A stretch of DNA of 64,000 nucleotides from Thysanoteuthis rhombus (lineage: Eukaryota; Mollusca; Cephalopoda; Oegopsida; Thysanoteuthidae). Below, one piece after another: positions 11,549 to 22,580 of the stretch (the stretch's first letter is position 1; every line of letters begins with the position of its first letter). The translations under genes and the position numbers were made by a program. The notes beneath the pieces are model-generated. The model saw only the letters and a list, made by a program, of their open reading frames with translations, had not been told where the DNA came from and ran no database searches. The stretch covers positions 55,488,293-55,552,292 of the forward strand of contig OY735213.1 of NCBI GenBank assembly GCA_963457665.1. The letters run 5' to 3'.

Positions 11549-11597
<49 letters not shown>
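11341..11597. repeat. (TG)n then (TA)n microsatellite
   Basis: Variant TG/TATG units give way to an unbroken TA run from about 11540. The cysteine/valine/tyrosine-rich frames here are composition artefacts. Confidence 0.9.
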
Positions 11598-11598
<1 letters not shown>

Positions 11599-11764
11599 TT
11601 CATGAGTCATTTTTGACAGGTACTACACTATGCCAGTGATTAAAAAAGACGATTACGCAAATCAACATCTTTCTTCAAGCAGATTTACAGACACGGGTGT
11701 GCATACAACTGAGATGTGGGTAGTTCGAGGATGGAGAAGGGGGAGTTTTTCTGTCTGCCTGTCG

Positions 11765-11771
11765 GTCTCTC

Positions 11772-11857
<86 letters not shown>

Positions 11858-11874
11858 GATCTCTCTCTCTCTTG
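11765..11874. repeat. (CT)n(TA)n(TC)n compound microsatellite
   Basis: CT run, then about 45 bp of TA, then TCTC again. Confidence 0.9.
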
Positions 11875-11989
11875 TTGCTTCTTTCTGTCTCACATAAACA
11901 TACTTATACACACAAACACAGATGTGACACTAATCACCTTTTCTAGCCTGTTGCTCGTGCACGTGCGCGCGCCTGAGTGGGTGCTTCTG

Positions 11990-12072
11990 TTTGTACGGGC
12001 TTGTGTGTATGTGTGCACGCACACGCTCACACGCTCACACACACACACACACACACACGCACACACATACAA
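11990..12072. repeat. (TG)/(CA)n microsatellite
   Basis: TGTGTATGTGTGCACGC and then a CA run. Confidence 0.85.
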
Positions 12073-12089
12073 GTGTGTGCATGTTTGTG

Positions 12090-12300
12090 ACAAGCCTCCT
12101 GATCAGACGAACACACCTCAATCTTTTACTCATGCTCAGCCGCGTTCAGCGTAAAACTCATTGCCGTTCCACGATGTGTTCACGTGCACAACTCAAGCGC
12201 TGATTGGTCGAGAGGCGTGGGCACATCCATTTCCGATGCCAGGGCGCTGCGTCACGTAAAACAAAACGTATTGAACCGGGTTGCGAATAGATTCAAGGAG
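12090..12300. promoter_or_regulatory. Promoter-like GC island
   Basis: Stands out from the AT-rich surroundings. It holds an E-box (TTCACGTGCA), an inverted CCAAT box (GCTGATTGGTCGAG), a GC/KLF-type box (AGGCGTGGGCAC) and a CRE-like GCGTCACGTAA within about 100 bp. The TGATTGGTCGAG core also occurs in the region upstream of the KLF10/11-like gene near 53957. No transcript can be tied to it from sequence alone. Confidence 0.3.
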
Positions 12301-12407
12301 AAGGGTGTAGACTTTAAACAGCTTTCTGGAAAATGAAAGATCAACATTTTCACTAACGCTTGCGACCCAACAATACTTAACGATATCACAAGGTGTGGTC
12401 GGTTCAT

Positions 12408-12434
12408 TATATCTATCTATCTATCTATCTATCA

Positions 12435-12500
<66 letters not shown>
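12408..12500. repeat. (ATCT)n then (AT)n microsatellite
   Basis: About fifteen ATCT units followed by an AT run of about 30 bp. Confidence 0.9.
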
Positions 12501-12503
<3 letters not shown>

Positions 12504-12607
12504 CAGTTATTGGGAAATATTGTGAGAAAAATATGTTTCATTCGACTATTTCCCAATAACTGTTTATATAATTTATGTAGTTTTTTTCCAATCTCTATGT
12601 AGAATTA

Positions 12608-12905
12608 GATATTCTGGTACTGTGTGAATTTTTCTAGTTGGGGTCATCAAGTGTTTACCATGTAACAGTTTCGGGGATTTAAAAACAAAACAGTTATATT
12701 AACATGACCCCCAGCAGTGTTGATCAAACACCACCTCCTTTTCAGCTATGATTTCATTACATAACATGTCATACATGTAGTTTGTTAATTTGTATAGGGT
12801 ATTACCATGATGTATTACATATGGATGTTATTTTATACTTCATATCATTTTTATTTTTTGAAAAAAAAGAAGTAGGCTACCCCCAAAACGTATGTGATGA
12901 TGATA
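12608..12905 (+). repeat. Family D repeat, copy 1
   Basis: About 300 bp matching 20100-20415 in order: GATATTCTGGTAC, ATCAAGTGTTTACCATG, TTTAAAAACAAAACAG, CCCCAGCAGTGTTGATCAAA, CACCACCTCC, TAGTTTGTTAATTTG, GGTATTACCATGATGTATT and a final AGGCTACCCCCAAAACGTAT. No coding potential. Both copies sit beside TA/AT microsatellites. Confidence 0.6.
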
Positions 12906-12918
12906 GTTCAATGAGTAT

Positions 12919-12920
<2 letters not shown>

Positions 12921-12998
<78 letters not shown>
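12921..12998. repeat. (TA)n microsatellite
   Basis: Unbroken TA run of about 76 bp. Confidence 0.95.
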
Positions 12999-12999
<1 letters not shown>

Positions 13000-13780
13000 T
13001 TTGAAATAAATCAATATGAAGAATCATGTGTTCATATATTTCATCAGTACATGTATATATATATGAAGTAAATTTTTCAAGTTCATATTGTACTACCTGA
13101 AAACTTTCCTGCGAATTGATTAATCTTGGCGTTTTCGAATTCAAACCCATGAGCAGGCATGTGGTCGATGAGCAAGTATTTTTACCAAATATCTTTTGTA
13201 CAATAATATTGTTCACGTCCTCTTAATGGATCTTTAATAAGCCGAACCTAACATTACACAAGGCTGAAAATATGGGGCACCCAGTTAAGGTCTTTAGTTG
13301 TAATGACTTGCAATATTGCTTTGCTAACCACTGCTCAGCGGTGACACTCCAAGTGCCAATATTACTTCGTAAATATGTTGAAACTATATAGCCAACAGTT
13401 CTTTGAGGCGACAACTAGAAAATGAGGAAGACATCGACTAGTTTTATTACAATTCAAGTCATTTTCGGATCAAAACGACGAAGATAGTTTTGACAAAGAG
13501 TAAAATTGGTTAAGTCGCTATCCTGATTTACAACACCACGATCTGAACAATTAAACAAGTTCAAACCGATAGGAAGCCATAAAACGAGAAGAGATAAGGC
13601 TCTATTGAGCCGTTTTTAGATTTCACCAAGCTTAAAAGAAACCCTTCCTTAAAACTCTTTCGTTAGCCAACTGCAGAGATAAGTCGTGACCAGAGGCCTA
13701 GCTGAGGCCCTATGGAAGAGGGCCCCGAAAAAGCTTGATGAAAAGTAGTGAACCTTGTGCGTTCCTACTAACATAATACA
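13000..13780. other. Intergenic, nothing recognised
   Basis: Short open frames on the minus strand (12908-13216, 13223-13414) have no recognisable relatives. Confidence 0.4.
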
Positions 13781-13789
13781 TTAATAAAT

Positions 13790-13990
13790 GGAAGTGTTGA
13801 AGGGGTTCTCTCCAAGAACCAAGACCTCTTTGCACATTGCATATTTCTCAGTTTCTTGGTTAGGTTCCATGTTCCAGGTCCATAAGTGACTATCGGGAGG
13901 ATACATTGGTTGAATACTCTTCTTTTTAGGACTAATCGGATTTTCTTGTTCTTGAAGGTTTCTGATGCCAGTCAAATACCAACGAGAAAG
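13790..13990 (-). mobile_element. RTE-type LINE fragment
   Basis: The minus strand carries NLQEQENPISPKKKSIQPMY, then SHLWTWNMEPNQETEKYAM. These correspond to the F-K-N-K-K-I-P-L-V-x-K-R segment and the following ETWNLTK region of the RTE copies at 27.7 and 49.6 kb. Only about 65 codons remain. Confidence 0.6.
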
Positions 13991-14189
13991 GGGACAGACA
14001 TTGTTCAGCAACTACGACGTTATTATACCCAATTTTTGACATCATTTGACAATATTTGTCAACATTTGTTTTTATAATAATTTCTTTTTCTTTCCAATTG
14101 ATTTTTCAAATTAATCCCCATTAGAAAAGCCAAAAAAAAAGATAATAAGTAATAAAGAACAAAACGAAAAATATTGTATGAAAAAAAAG

Positions 14190-14790
14190 TTACATATATA
14201 TATATATATATACATATCAGATATATACATTAATTACAAACACTGTATTGATTACTTTCTTTACTTTTCTCTCTTTCGTTCTTTCCTTCTTTTTTCCTGT
14301 CTCCTCTCTCACCCATTTTCTTTCTTCCTTCCCCCAGCCTTTCTCTCTCACCCTCACTCTTTCTTTCTATCTATCTTTCTTTCTTGACTTCTCCTGCTTT
14401 TTCTTTCTCTCTTTCTTTTCCTTGGCCTTCCCACACACCTCTTCCTTCCTTCCTTCCTTCCTTCCTTCCTTCCTTCCTTTCTTTCTTTTTTCTTTCTTCC
14501 TTTTTTCTTCCTTTCTTTCTTTCTTTCTTTCTTTCTTTCATCCTCCTCCTTCTCTTTTTTCTATTTGTATCTTTCTATATTTTCATCTATTCCTAAAATA
14601 TTGATTTTTTTCTATCCCTTTTCTTTCTTTCCTCCTTTCTTTCTTTTCGAGTCTTTTTCTCTCTTCCCATTTTTCTCTTTCTTTCTCTCTATCTTTCTTT
14701 CTCAAGTTTTGTCACCTTCCTCTTTCTTTCCCTTTTATATTACCCTGTTTCTTCCTCCTCACCCTCAACTTAAAATATGAATCTATGTCA
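14190..14790 (-). repeat. Pyrimidine-rich (TTTC/TTCC) tract, inverted copy of 8828-9790
   Basis: The + strand is C/T-rich over about 500 bp with pure TTCC and TTTC runs at 14443-14538. TTTTCATCTATTCCTAAAAT plus ATTGAT at 14580 and AAAATATGAATCTATGTC at 14772 are reverse complements of islands in the purine tract at 9395 and 9065. The order of the two islands is also reversed, as expected for an inverted copy. Confidence 0.65.
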
Positions 14791-14799
14791 AATTTCCAT

Positions 14800-15630
14800 T
14801 TTTTCATCCCACTAATTGATTTTCAAAAAAAGAATCATATGACGTAGTGTGACATTAAAAAAAATCTGATGCAACATTTCATCTCTCTTATTAGGATAAC
14901 AGCTTTCTTTCTCGGAGAACGCTGTATATCTGTGTGTAACCACTATGTTCGAGTCCCAGAATTCCCCAGGAAAGCTGGTAACCTATTCCAATCTGGTCTT
15001 GACAAGATATTTCTGTCAGTCTTAGAACTGCAACCGACTTACGTCGCAGTTAAAAATGGGCTTCAAGATTGACTTCTTAAATGCTGTAGACCAAATCTTT
15101 CATCGCGCAACAAGCAACTTCACAAAGACCTCAGTGGTTGACTGAATGTGCTGGCAAGCTGGAGGCATGCAACGACCCCAACCCATCTAAACCTTTTTGT
15201 CAATTGTCTCAACATTTCTATCACTCAATGTGCAACGTACACACCTTCACTATTCGAAATACACTCAATTAGTTTTTCACTCCTGTACGCACGATGCACC
15301 AAAGGACTCTGAACAAAACCTTTCAGTCGTCGTTAGAACAACAGGAACATTTTGGCCGGAAACTCAACGGCTAATTCAGAAACCGTCTACCAAAACTGTC
15401 AACATAGGTTTCTTCAGTTGTTAAGTTGCTCTATGTGTCTGTCTGTCTGTCTGACTGGTTAGCTATATATTCATGTATTACGCATACAGTGCACACCAAT
15501 GGAGCTAGAAGGCTGAAAATTTAAGCATTTACTCATTATGTTTAGAAAAATGTTTTGTTTTTTTGTCCTTTAAAATCCCCCTTATTGGGGTTTGAATGTA
15601 TGTGTGTGTGTGTATGTGTGTGCAGGCATG
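14800..15630. other. Intergenic, nothing firm
   Basis: A B-box-like TATGTTCGAGTCCCAG near 14945 hints at a decayed tRNA-derived SINE, but no A box at the right distance was found. Confidence 0.3.
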
Positions 15631-15634
15631 CGCA

Positions 15635-15765
15635 CCCCTAACAAAAGGGGAAAGAAATAACTTGTTCACTGAACACTCGTTTTCCAATTTTTTGATTGAC
15701 TAAACATACTGCCAAAAAATGTTGGTCTCATGACGTTTTCTATTGAGTGACTTTTTAAAAATCTA
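15635..15765 (-). repeat. Family A fragment
   Basis: In reverse complement it reads GTCACTCAATAGAAAACGTC, then ATTTTTTGGCAGTATG, TTGATTGACT-like sequence and CCCCTTTTGTTAGG. This is the 5' third of family A. Confidence 0.5.
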
Positions 15766-15869
15766 TCTTCAGCGTATGTTTCAGAATCCACGCCGCTCAG
15801 ATTCCAGCACAAAAATCAAGTAAGAAAACATTACTTACTGAACTTCGTTAGACGGGGTGTATTGATCAT

Positions 15870-16340
15870 TGTGTATAATATGGTCGGACTACTTTCCTCG
15901 TCTATATGTTCATTTGTACACAATGTTACAGTCGTATCAGCTCTGGCCTTCGTCGGATAAAATTAAAATCATTGACTGGGAGAACGATTGGTGAATGCTA
16001 TGCGAATAACGGCACACATACTTTGTCGACTTAGCATCGATATGAATAGCTCCTGGGAAGCATTTATCAAAAAGGCCATTTTTTGAAAAGCAAACAGGTC
16101 ACCCAATGGATGAGAAGCAACACAAAATTTGACATCGAACACACAATACCGATGTTTAGGAAAATATGTTTATAGAAAATGGATGTGACGAGTCCAGCCC
16201 AAGACGAATCTGCATTATAGGAAGTGATTCTACATTCTAGAAACGGGAACACCTGACGAAGGCTGGAGGGTACACGATGGAAACGTAGTGATCAAATGAA
16301 CTTATAGACTCGGAAAATAGTTCGACCTAACCATACACGA
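15870..16340. repeat. Inverted repeat, arms about 90 bp
   Basis: Arm 1 (15870-15960) and arm 2 (16250-16340) are diverged reverse complements separated by about 290 bp. Matching pieces are CAAATGAACATATAGAC against CAAATGAACTTATAGAC, GACGAAGGCCAGAG against GACGAAGGCTGGAG, and CGACCATATTATAC against CGACCTAACCATAC. It looks like a foldback element or two inverted repeat copies. Confidence 0.5.
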
Positions 16341-16344
16341 TGTT

Positions 16345-18055
16345 CACTTTTACACTACGCGCATCTTGAAACTTTTGAACAATTTCTGCAAAACGATTTT
16401 TTCTGTAATCCCTTTGTAAACATTTTCCATATTGTGTTGAACTTTTATCGTTCAGGGAACTCAACAAATATACAAGAGCTTGAACAACTTTTACCGTATC
16501 AAATCCATCTTTAACTTATAAGGTTTTTTTTGCGAAGAATCAACGCAGCTGATAATCCAGTGCTATAACCAAGTAAGAAAATTTTATATTTTCACATACG
16601 CCCTAGTGAACAATTTTTTGAACGATTTCTTCCAAAGAGCTTTTCTGAAATCCTCTTGACTTTACAGACATTTTATATATTGTGTCGAACTTGTACTTTT
16701 TATCGATGACTAAGTTATCTGAATCTGAAGAATATTTAATTCAAGAAATCCTACTAAAATTCAAGACCTTGAATAAGAAAATGTTATATCAACAAATAGA
16801 CACAGCTGAAAACTTTTGAACAATTTCCTAGCCGGTTACGCTTATTGGCCCCGATTTTCTAGCCGTTTATCTTCTTCCTTGCGTTCTCTCTAAACTCGTG
16901 GCTGGTGTAGTTTCTATTCCTTTACCGTGACTATATACGTATTGTCTTTTGTCACTCATTTTCATCGATTTGAAAATTCAAAAGAACTTTATAGCTACTA
17001 CATGCAAATACTGCAACTACTATATTTGGTGACAGCGCAAACGCTGCGCTTACTATTTCGCCCCGTATAGCTCCTTCTTGCACTTAACCTAAACTAATCG
17101 CCTTCTGAAATTATATCGATACTTTTGCCTTTGTAACACAATGTATTTGCCAGTATATAAGACACATTTTTTGTGGACAGGAAAGAAAAATATTCAAATA
17201 TTAAATTGCATTCAATACACTGACATTATTAGATAGGAGGCTGATCATCGACGGCTTGAGTTGTACGGCAAGGGGTTTAGGATGCGTTTTGGTGAGTTGT
17301 AGCCTCACAATGCCTGTGTAAAACAAGCGTATTATAGGTCGGCGGATAAGGTGAGCTGTTACGTACTCAAGTGCCTCATCGTGGAGTTGTGGTAAGAAAG
17401 TTAGTCTCGGAAACCTTGGCTATTACAGCGAGTTTAATTTTTACTGATTGCTCTGAACTTGTGATCTTGAGCCTAACTAAGCTAAGCCTCGTAAAAACTC
17501 ATGACCTGCTTGATGAATTTTGATAGTTGCAAGTTTCCCTTCGGCGCCAATGGTTGCTGTTCGAGTCCAGGTAAAAGCCAGATCTTGCAAGCTGATTTTC
17601 AAGGCGCCCCCCCTTGCTTAGAGGATTTGTGCAATGCAATCATCCAATCACCCCCCCCATTTAATTTATGTTGTACTCAGCTAAGATTAGTAATTTCCCG
17701 CTCTCTTTTATTGTATTATTTTCTGCTGTTGTGATTCTCTTACACCCAGTTAAGAAGTAAAATCGTCATCAACAGAATATCCGAAGAGCACATGCTAGAA
17801 AAATGTGTTACATTCAAAATATGCAAAGTTACTTCAGAAGAATTGTACACGAATACTTCCTCTTTCTTCAGTCCAAATCCCATCGTCAATAAACAAATCA
17901 CTGGTTTACATTGCTACACAGCTCTAATTTGGTAGCATTTGTACACAGAACATTTTCCCTGAAGGATTGTGGTTTATTCAGGTACACTTTGGGAAAGATA
18001 GGCCATTCCTTTCTAGGTTTTGTTTTCAGCAATGATGTCCTCCTCGGCTTTCATT
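16345..18055. other. Intergenic, nothing recognised
   Basis: No gene or known repeat. The open frame at 17501-17734 shows no recognisable domain. A TTCGAGTCCAGG B-box-like word occurs near 17560 without a convincing A box. Confidence 0.35.
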
Positions 18056-18059
18056 CAAA

Positions 18060-18560
18060 CGGAGTAGAATATTCTACCTAGAGTCAAATGTAGAGGAGGA
18101 TCCACAATGTTGTGAGGCTGTTTACTGCCTCTGGTACTGGAAACCTTGTCAGTATCAGAGGATCATGAAATCAAAGGATAAACAAGAGATTTTAGAGCAA
18201 AATGTACTTTTAAGTGTGAGAAAGTTAGGTTAGGTCCCCCAAACAACCAAACCATTGGAAAACACACGAATGGTTTAAAAAAGAAAAATGGATTGTTTTA
18301 AACAGACCTGCAATGAATCGTAACCACAATCCCATTGAAAATCTTTGAAGACATCAGACATCTGAAGTAATGGTTTGAACTCGTATCACACACGGCAGAA
18401 ATGCTGCAGAGTGGGAGAAATTATCTGCCAACAGGTACAAGAATCTTGTTGATATCTACTGGAAATATTTGGAGGCAGTCTTCATTGCCAAAAGGTATGC
18501 AACGAAATATTGAGGTGGGATACCCTTATTGTTGTCAAAGTCATATATTTCTTTTTCAAG
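18060..18560 (+). mobile_element. Tc1 transposase relic, C-terminal half
   Basis: The + strand encodes, with several frame changes, recognisable Tc1 pieces. They are [16 protein letters not shown] near 18096, KEWF-like residues, then RNHNPIENLWRHQ (the SPDLNPIENLW block just before the catalytic Asp/Glu) near 18320, EWEKLSANRYKNLVDIYWK near 18413, and AVFIAKRYATKY at the C-terminus near 18477. The region between LWGC and NPIEN is shortened, with the QQDNxPxHT block not recognisable. It is a dead copy. Confidence 0.75.
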
Positions 18561-18723
18561 TTGCTATAAGTGAGTTGACTAGTGATGTAGTTTGTTAAAT
18601 TACTTTGGACATCCTATCAAAATAGTCTGATGATATAAATTTGATAGATAACCATTTATTTCTGAAGATATCGTTCGGGTTATACAAAATAATCAGCTGC
18701 ACCAATTTTCCTGACCAGAACTG

Positions 18724-18725
<2 letters not shown>

Positions 18726-18810
<85 letters not shown>
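18726..18810. repeat. (TA)n microsatellite
   Basis: Unbroken (AT) run of about 85 bp. Confidence 0.95.
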
Positions 18811-18812
<2 letters not shown>

Positions 18813-18862
18813 ATCCAGTACCAGAGGCAGTAAACAGCCTCACAACATTGTGGATCCTCCTT

Positions 18863-18864
<2 letters not shown>
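18813..18864 (-). mobile_element. Inverted duplicate of a Tc1 segment
   Basis: About 52 bp that is the reverse complement of 18090-18140 with about one mismatch in the core. It carries the same [15 protein letters not shown] codons on the minus strand. It lies between two (TA)n runs, 680 bp from the forward copy. Confidence 0.85.
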
Positions 18865-18865
<1 letters not shown>

Positions 18866-18956
<91 letters not shown>

Positions 18957-18962
18957 TAGATG
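18866..18962. repeat. (TA)n(GA)n(GATA)n compound microsatellite
   Basis: TA run, then GA, then GATA units. Confidence 0.95.
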
Positions 18963-18969
18963 TTTATTT

Positions 18970-19675
18970 TCTTGGTTGAGTGTGGATTTTTAACGAATTG
19001 TTCGTAGCTGTTGTTCGTATGAATGAGAATTATATTGTATGGCAAGGATAAAAAGTTTATTATTCATAAAAAGTAATTTTCACATATTCTTTTTTATTGT
19101 TCCTCGGTAATTACTGCTATTTTATTAATGATTATGTCTAAAAAAAAAGTTGAAAATGTCAATTATTCCTTTCTTTTCTTTGCTTTTATGACCAGGACAC
19201 TGATAATTTCAAATCTACTTATTTTCAATTGGATAACAGGTAAATTCAGACATTTTTAATTATATAAAGTAAGAAAAATAATTTCACATAGATATCACTG
19301 TCCTGGTCACAAAAGCAAGTTTTAAAAGGAATAATTGCCATTTTCTATACTTTTCACACATGAGCATTTGAAAAATAACATTTACTGCACCGGGAAAAAA
19401 CTCGCATGACAGGTGTAATCACAACGTATTTAAGGTTTGGGGAAAATTATGTCTTCCTAAGTTAGTATCCTTTCTTCCAATTTTTTTTATTACCTTTCTA
19501 CCCCTGTTTATGATAGACATAACACTAATTGTACTAATAGCCGAGTCCAGCATAAGTTCGAATCCTTCTTTTCTTTCTCTTCATTAGGTTTTTGCAACAT
19601 TTCACATTGCCATCTTTTGCACAATGTTTGTTGTGCTGTTCGTTTCTTCCACAACAGTATATATGTGTATCTCCC
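18970..19675. other. Intergenic, local inverted motif
   Basis: GCTTTTATGACCAGGACACTGATA near 19181 and ATCACTGTCCTGGTCACAAAAGC near 19293 are diverged reverse complements about 110 bp apart, flanked by AAAATGTCAATTATTCCTTT and AAAGGAATAATTGCCATTTT, also inverted. This suggests a small MITE spanning about 19150-19345. Confidence 0.5.

Positions 19676-19677
<2 letters not shown>

Positions 19678-19750
<73 letters not shown>
19678..19750. repeat. (TC)n(TA)n microsatellite
   Basis: TC run then TA run. Confidence 0.95.
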
Positions 19751-19753
<3 letters not shown>

Positions 19754-19842
19754 TAAATACATAAATTTTATCTATGACAGTGGTATGCCCTCGTTATGCT
19801 TTATTCCGGATTAATATATCCGGCTCGTGGTATATATTTCAC

Positions 19843-19953
<111 letters not shown>

Positions 19954-20099
19954 TCTACTGCTTTAAACACTAAGCACATTAGATAGATTCTTTTAAAAAA
20001 TCTTTTTTCTGTTATTTCAGTGATTCATTTCCTAAAAACCGTTGATGTAAATTACGTAATTTTATTCAGTGTTTTTTTTTTCTCTGTTTTACATACACT

Positions 20100-20415
20100 T
20101 TGATATTTTGGTACAATGCGTGAATTTTCTCTTATTTGGATCATCAGTTGTTTACCATGGAACTGTTTTGGGATTTTAAAAACAAAACTTCATGTTATAA
20201 TAACATAACACCCCAGCAGTGTCGATCAAACACCACTTCCTTTTCTGCTATTATCTTAATATATAACTTATGCCACATGCATAGTTTGTTATTTTATATT
20301 CAAGGTATTATCATAATGTATTGTATATCGATGTTATTTAATATTACACGTCGTTTAATTTTTTTAAACAGGGCCCATTTGCGTAGGTTACCCAGAAAAC
20401 GTATCTAACGATGAG
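20100..20415 (+). repeat. Family D repeat, copy 2
   Basis: Matches 12608-12905 over its length: GATATTTTGGTAC, ATCAGTTGTTTACCATG, TTTTAAAAACAAAACTT, CCCCAGCAGTGTCGATCAAA, CACCACTTCC, TAGTTTGTTATTTTA, AAGGTATTATCATAATGTATT and AGGTTACCCAGAAAACGTAT. Confidence 0.6.
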
Positions 20416-20419
20416 GTAT

Positions 20420-21135
20420 CAGACGTGACTTGCTGTTCGTGCCACTTCTATCGAGTGTTCACCCATATGAATGTTAAATCCGTTGTGTTGTTTTAATCTC
20501 AGATTGCATGCAAACCAACGTATGATATCATCTTTAAGAATACCAATTACACAGAAAAATATCTTCGAGTTGATCCTTTACCAACATATCCAACCGAAAA
20601 ATTTGACAATTTTTTCCCACCAAACTTGAAGTTAATTCTTTCATGCCGTATACCATCTCACTTCCATCAATTTTTTTTTTCTTCGATATCATCAAATAAA
20701 TTATCATTATATACATTGTTGAATCGAAATCAAACCACTTTCTCGCCGGTAGTAACATCTTAATGGTTTATTCCATTAATTCACTTAGACAATTCATTAC
20801 ATGTTTGATCTACCATCCTGTCCAACAACCTATCAGTCAGACAATTTTCTCTGGTAAATGATCATTCACACTGACAAAAACTGGATCCATTTCTTTTGAT
20901 TACCTAATTCCCCTAACATCAATACAAATTTATTTATTTTAATATACATTATTCATCTATTCTACTTTATACTCTGGTTAACATATTCTTCAATTTTCGT
21001 TAATAATTCATTATAGTCAAGCTAATAAGTTTCCAAGGGATCAAGATGTCTAGCCATGGCTTTATCAAACTGTCTAAAAATCTTACTGATTTTACCGCCT
21101 TGATTGAGAAATATTGCTCCAGAAAAAGCATGTAA
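20420..21135. other. Intergenic, nothing recognised
   Basis: AT-rich, with no gene or repeat placed. Confidence 0.4.

Positions 21136-21137
<2 letters not shown>

Positions 21138-21222
<85 letters not shown>
21138..21222. repeat. (TA)n microsatellite
   Basis: About 85 bp of unbroken AT. Confidence 0.95.
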
Positions 21223-21599
21223 ATCTGGTATTTATTGATAGACTGTAATCTATTGAAATAAGTAAAATGCTTTATACTACTGCTTGGTGCCCCAAATAGA
21301 ATTTTTCACTCAATTTCTCATTATAGTATCTATCTGTTTCTACCTTTGGGAGAATTTATTTGGTTGATGCAAAAGTTTCCAGTGCCATCTTCTGTACAAT
21401 AATAAGGAAATCCTCGAAGTACCATTGAAGTTTACCCACCTCTTTATTGCTTGTTCTATCAGTTAACTGTAGTTTAGAAGACTTGGGAAAGATTCGAAAT
21501 ATTGAAAAAATAGTTTCACGGACTGTGTTTGAACACTTGTCTGAAAGAGAGGGGAAAGTTATTTTTTGACAATATAATCACTTGCCATTGAAAATGAAT

Positions 21600-22020
21600 T
21601 TATTTCAGAGATCCCAAACGGAAAAAAAATCGAAGATTGATCCAGAAATCAATTTGGGAAAAGTTCATCAGCGTGAAGTGGGAATCAAACAGAATCCCTA
21701 ATTATGTTATAAATTTCTCGAACGTGGACAAAGTGTTACTATGCAAGGGTACGTGGAGTTGTTGGTTCGTTTGAATGACACATTGGAAGAGAAAATAACT
21801 TTTCATGGGCAAGGAATTCGACTGGGGATTTTGCTATATGACAATGCCCATCCTCTTGTTGTAAGTACGATCATATGTTCTGCTTGATGCAACACTCTCT
21901 GATTCGTCAGCAGATCCAAGAATGCGAGATATGGAAGAATTCCTCCGAAGACCCTTCTAATCTGAATCGGAATTGTTTTTTCGTGATAAAGTACAAAATT
22001 TAGTTGAAAGATGGAGTACT
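21600..22020 (+). mobile_element. Mariner-like transposase relic
   Basis: Short pieces of a mariner-type transposase can be read. They are ELLVRLNDTLEEKITFHGQ and then ILLYDNAHPLV near 21830, which matches the conserved xxxxDNARPHxA block around the second catalytic Asp. The copy is short, diverged and interrupted. The family is inferred from this one block. Confidence 0.45.
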
Positions 22021-22076
22021 TAGAAAGAAATGTAATCTATACCAGCATAAAAAAATTCTCTAATTTGTCACACCTA

Positions 22077-22349
22077 AATTTGAACAACCGTAGACATCAA
22101 AGATGGTTAAGGATTCTATCCTTTTTTATGTGTGCATGTGTTTGTGTGTTTGTTTAGGTGTTATTGTGTCTCATCGCTCCTAACCATACGTAGAGAATGT
22201 GGATGTTTTTAGATGTTTTTACTACATTTTAGACGCTCTCCAATGGTAAAAGCTGGTGATATCATAAGTAGAATTTATTCTGACCATATTTGTTCTTCAA
22301 TGGATTTTTTTTCACGACTTCAAATTTTGACGCCACAGTTGTTCAATTA
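22077..22349 (+). repeat. Family B MITE-like element, complete
   Basis: A 273 bp element. The left end AATTTGAACAACCGTAGACA and right end GCCACAGTTGTTCAATT are imperfect inverted repeats of about 25 bp. The interior holds ATTCTATCC, GTGTGCATGTGTTTGTG, GATGTTTTTAGATGTTTTTA and GAATTTATTCTGACCATATT. No coding capacity. Other copies or pieces lie at 3486, 23790, 29301, 43265 and 45495 (minus). Confidence 0.6.
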
Positions 22350-22580
22350 TTGACTGTGATGACGAGTCACTGATTTTTCAAGTTGGTCTACGAATAATTT
22401 TTTTCAGTGTAAGGTAAAAACTGAACAATGATGCCAGGAATAAAAGGTTTTGTCAAAAATGCGGGCAACTTTTGTATCAATCTAATGTATTTACTCAGTC
22501 TGGCACTAACCCAAATAGTCGAAATGGGAATTACGAAAATGATGTTACGCCAATCTTCCAAACAGATATGCTGTACTCAC

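Noticed and set aside
11289-12154. Tyr/Ile/Val/Cys-rich open frames
   Set aside because: Products of (TG)n, (TA)n and (CT)n repeats.
18641-19045. Tyr-Ile repeat open frames on both strands
   Set aside because: (TA)n artefacts.
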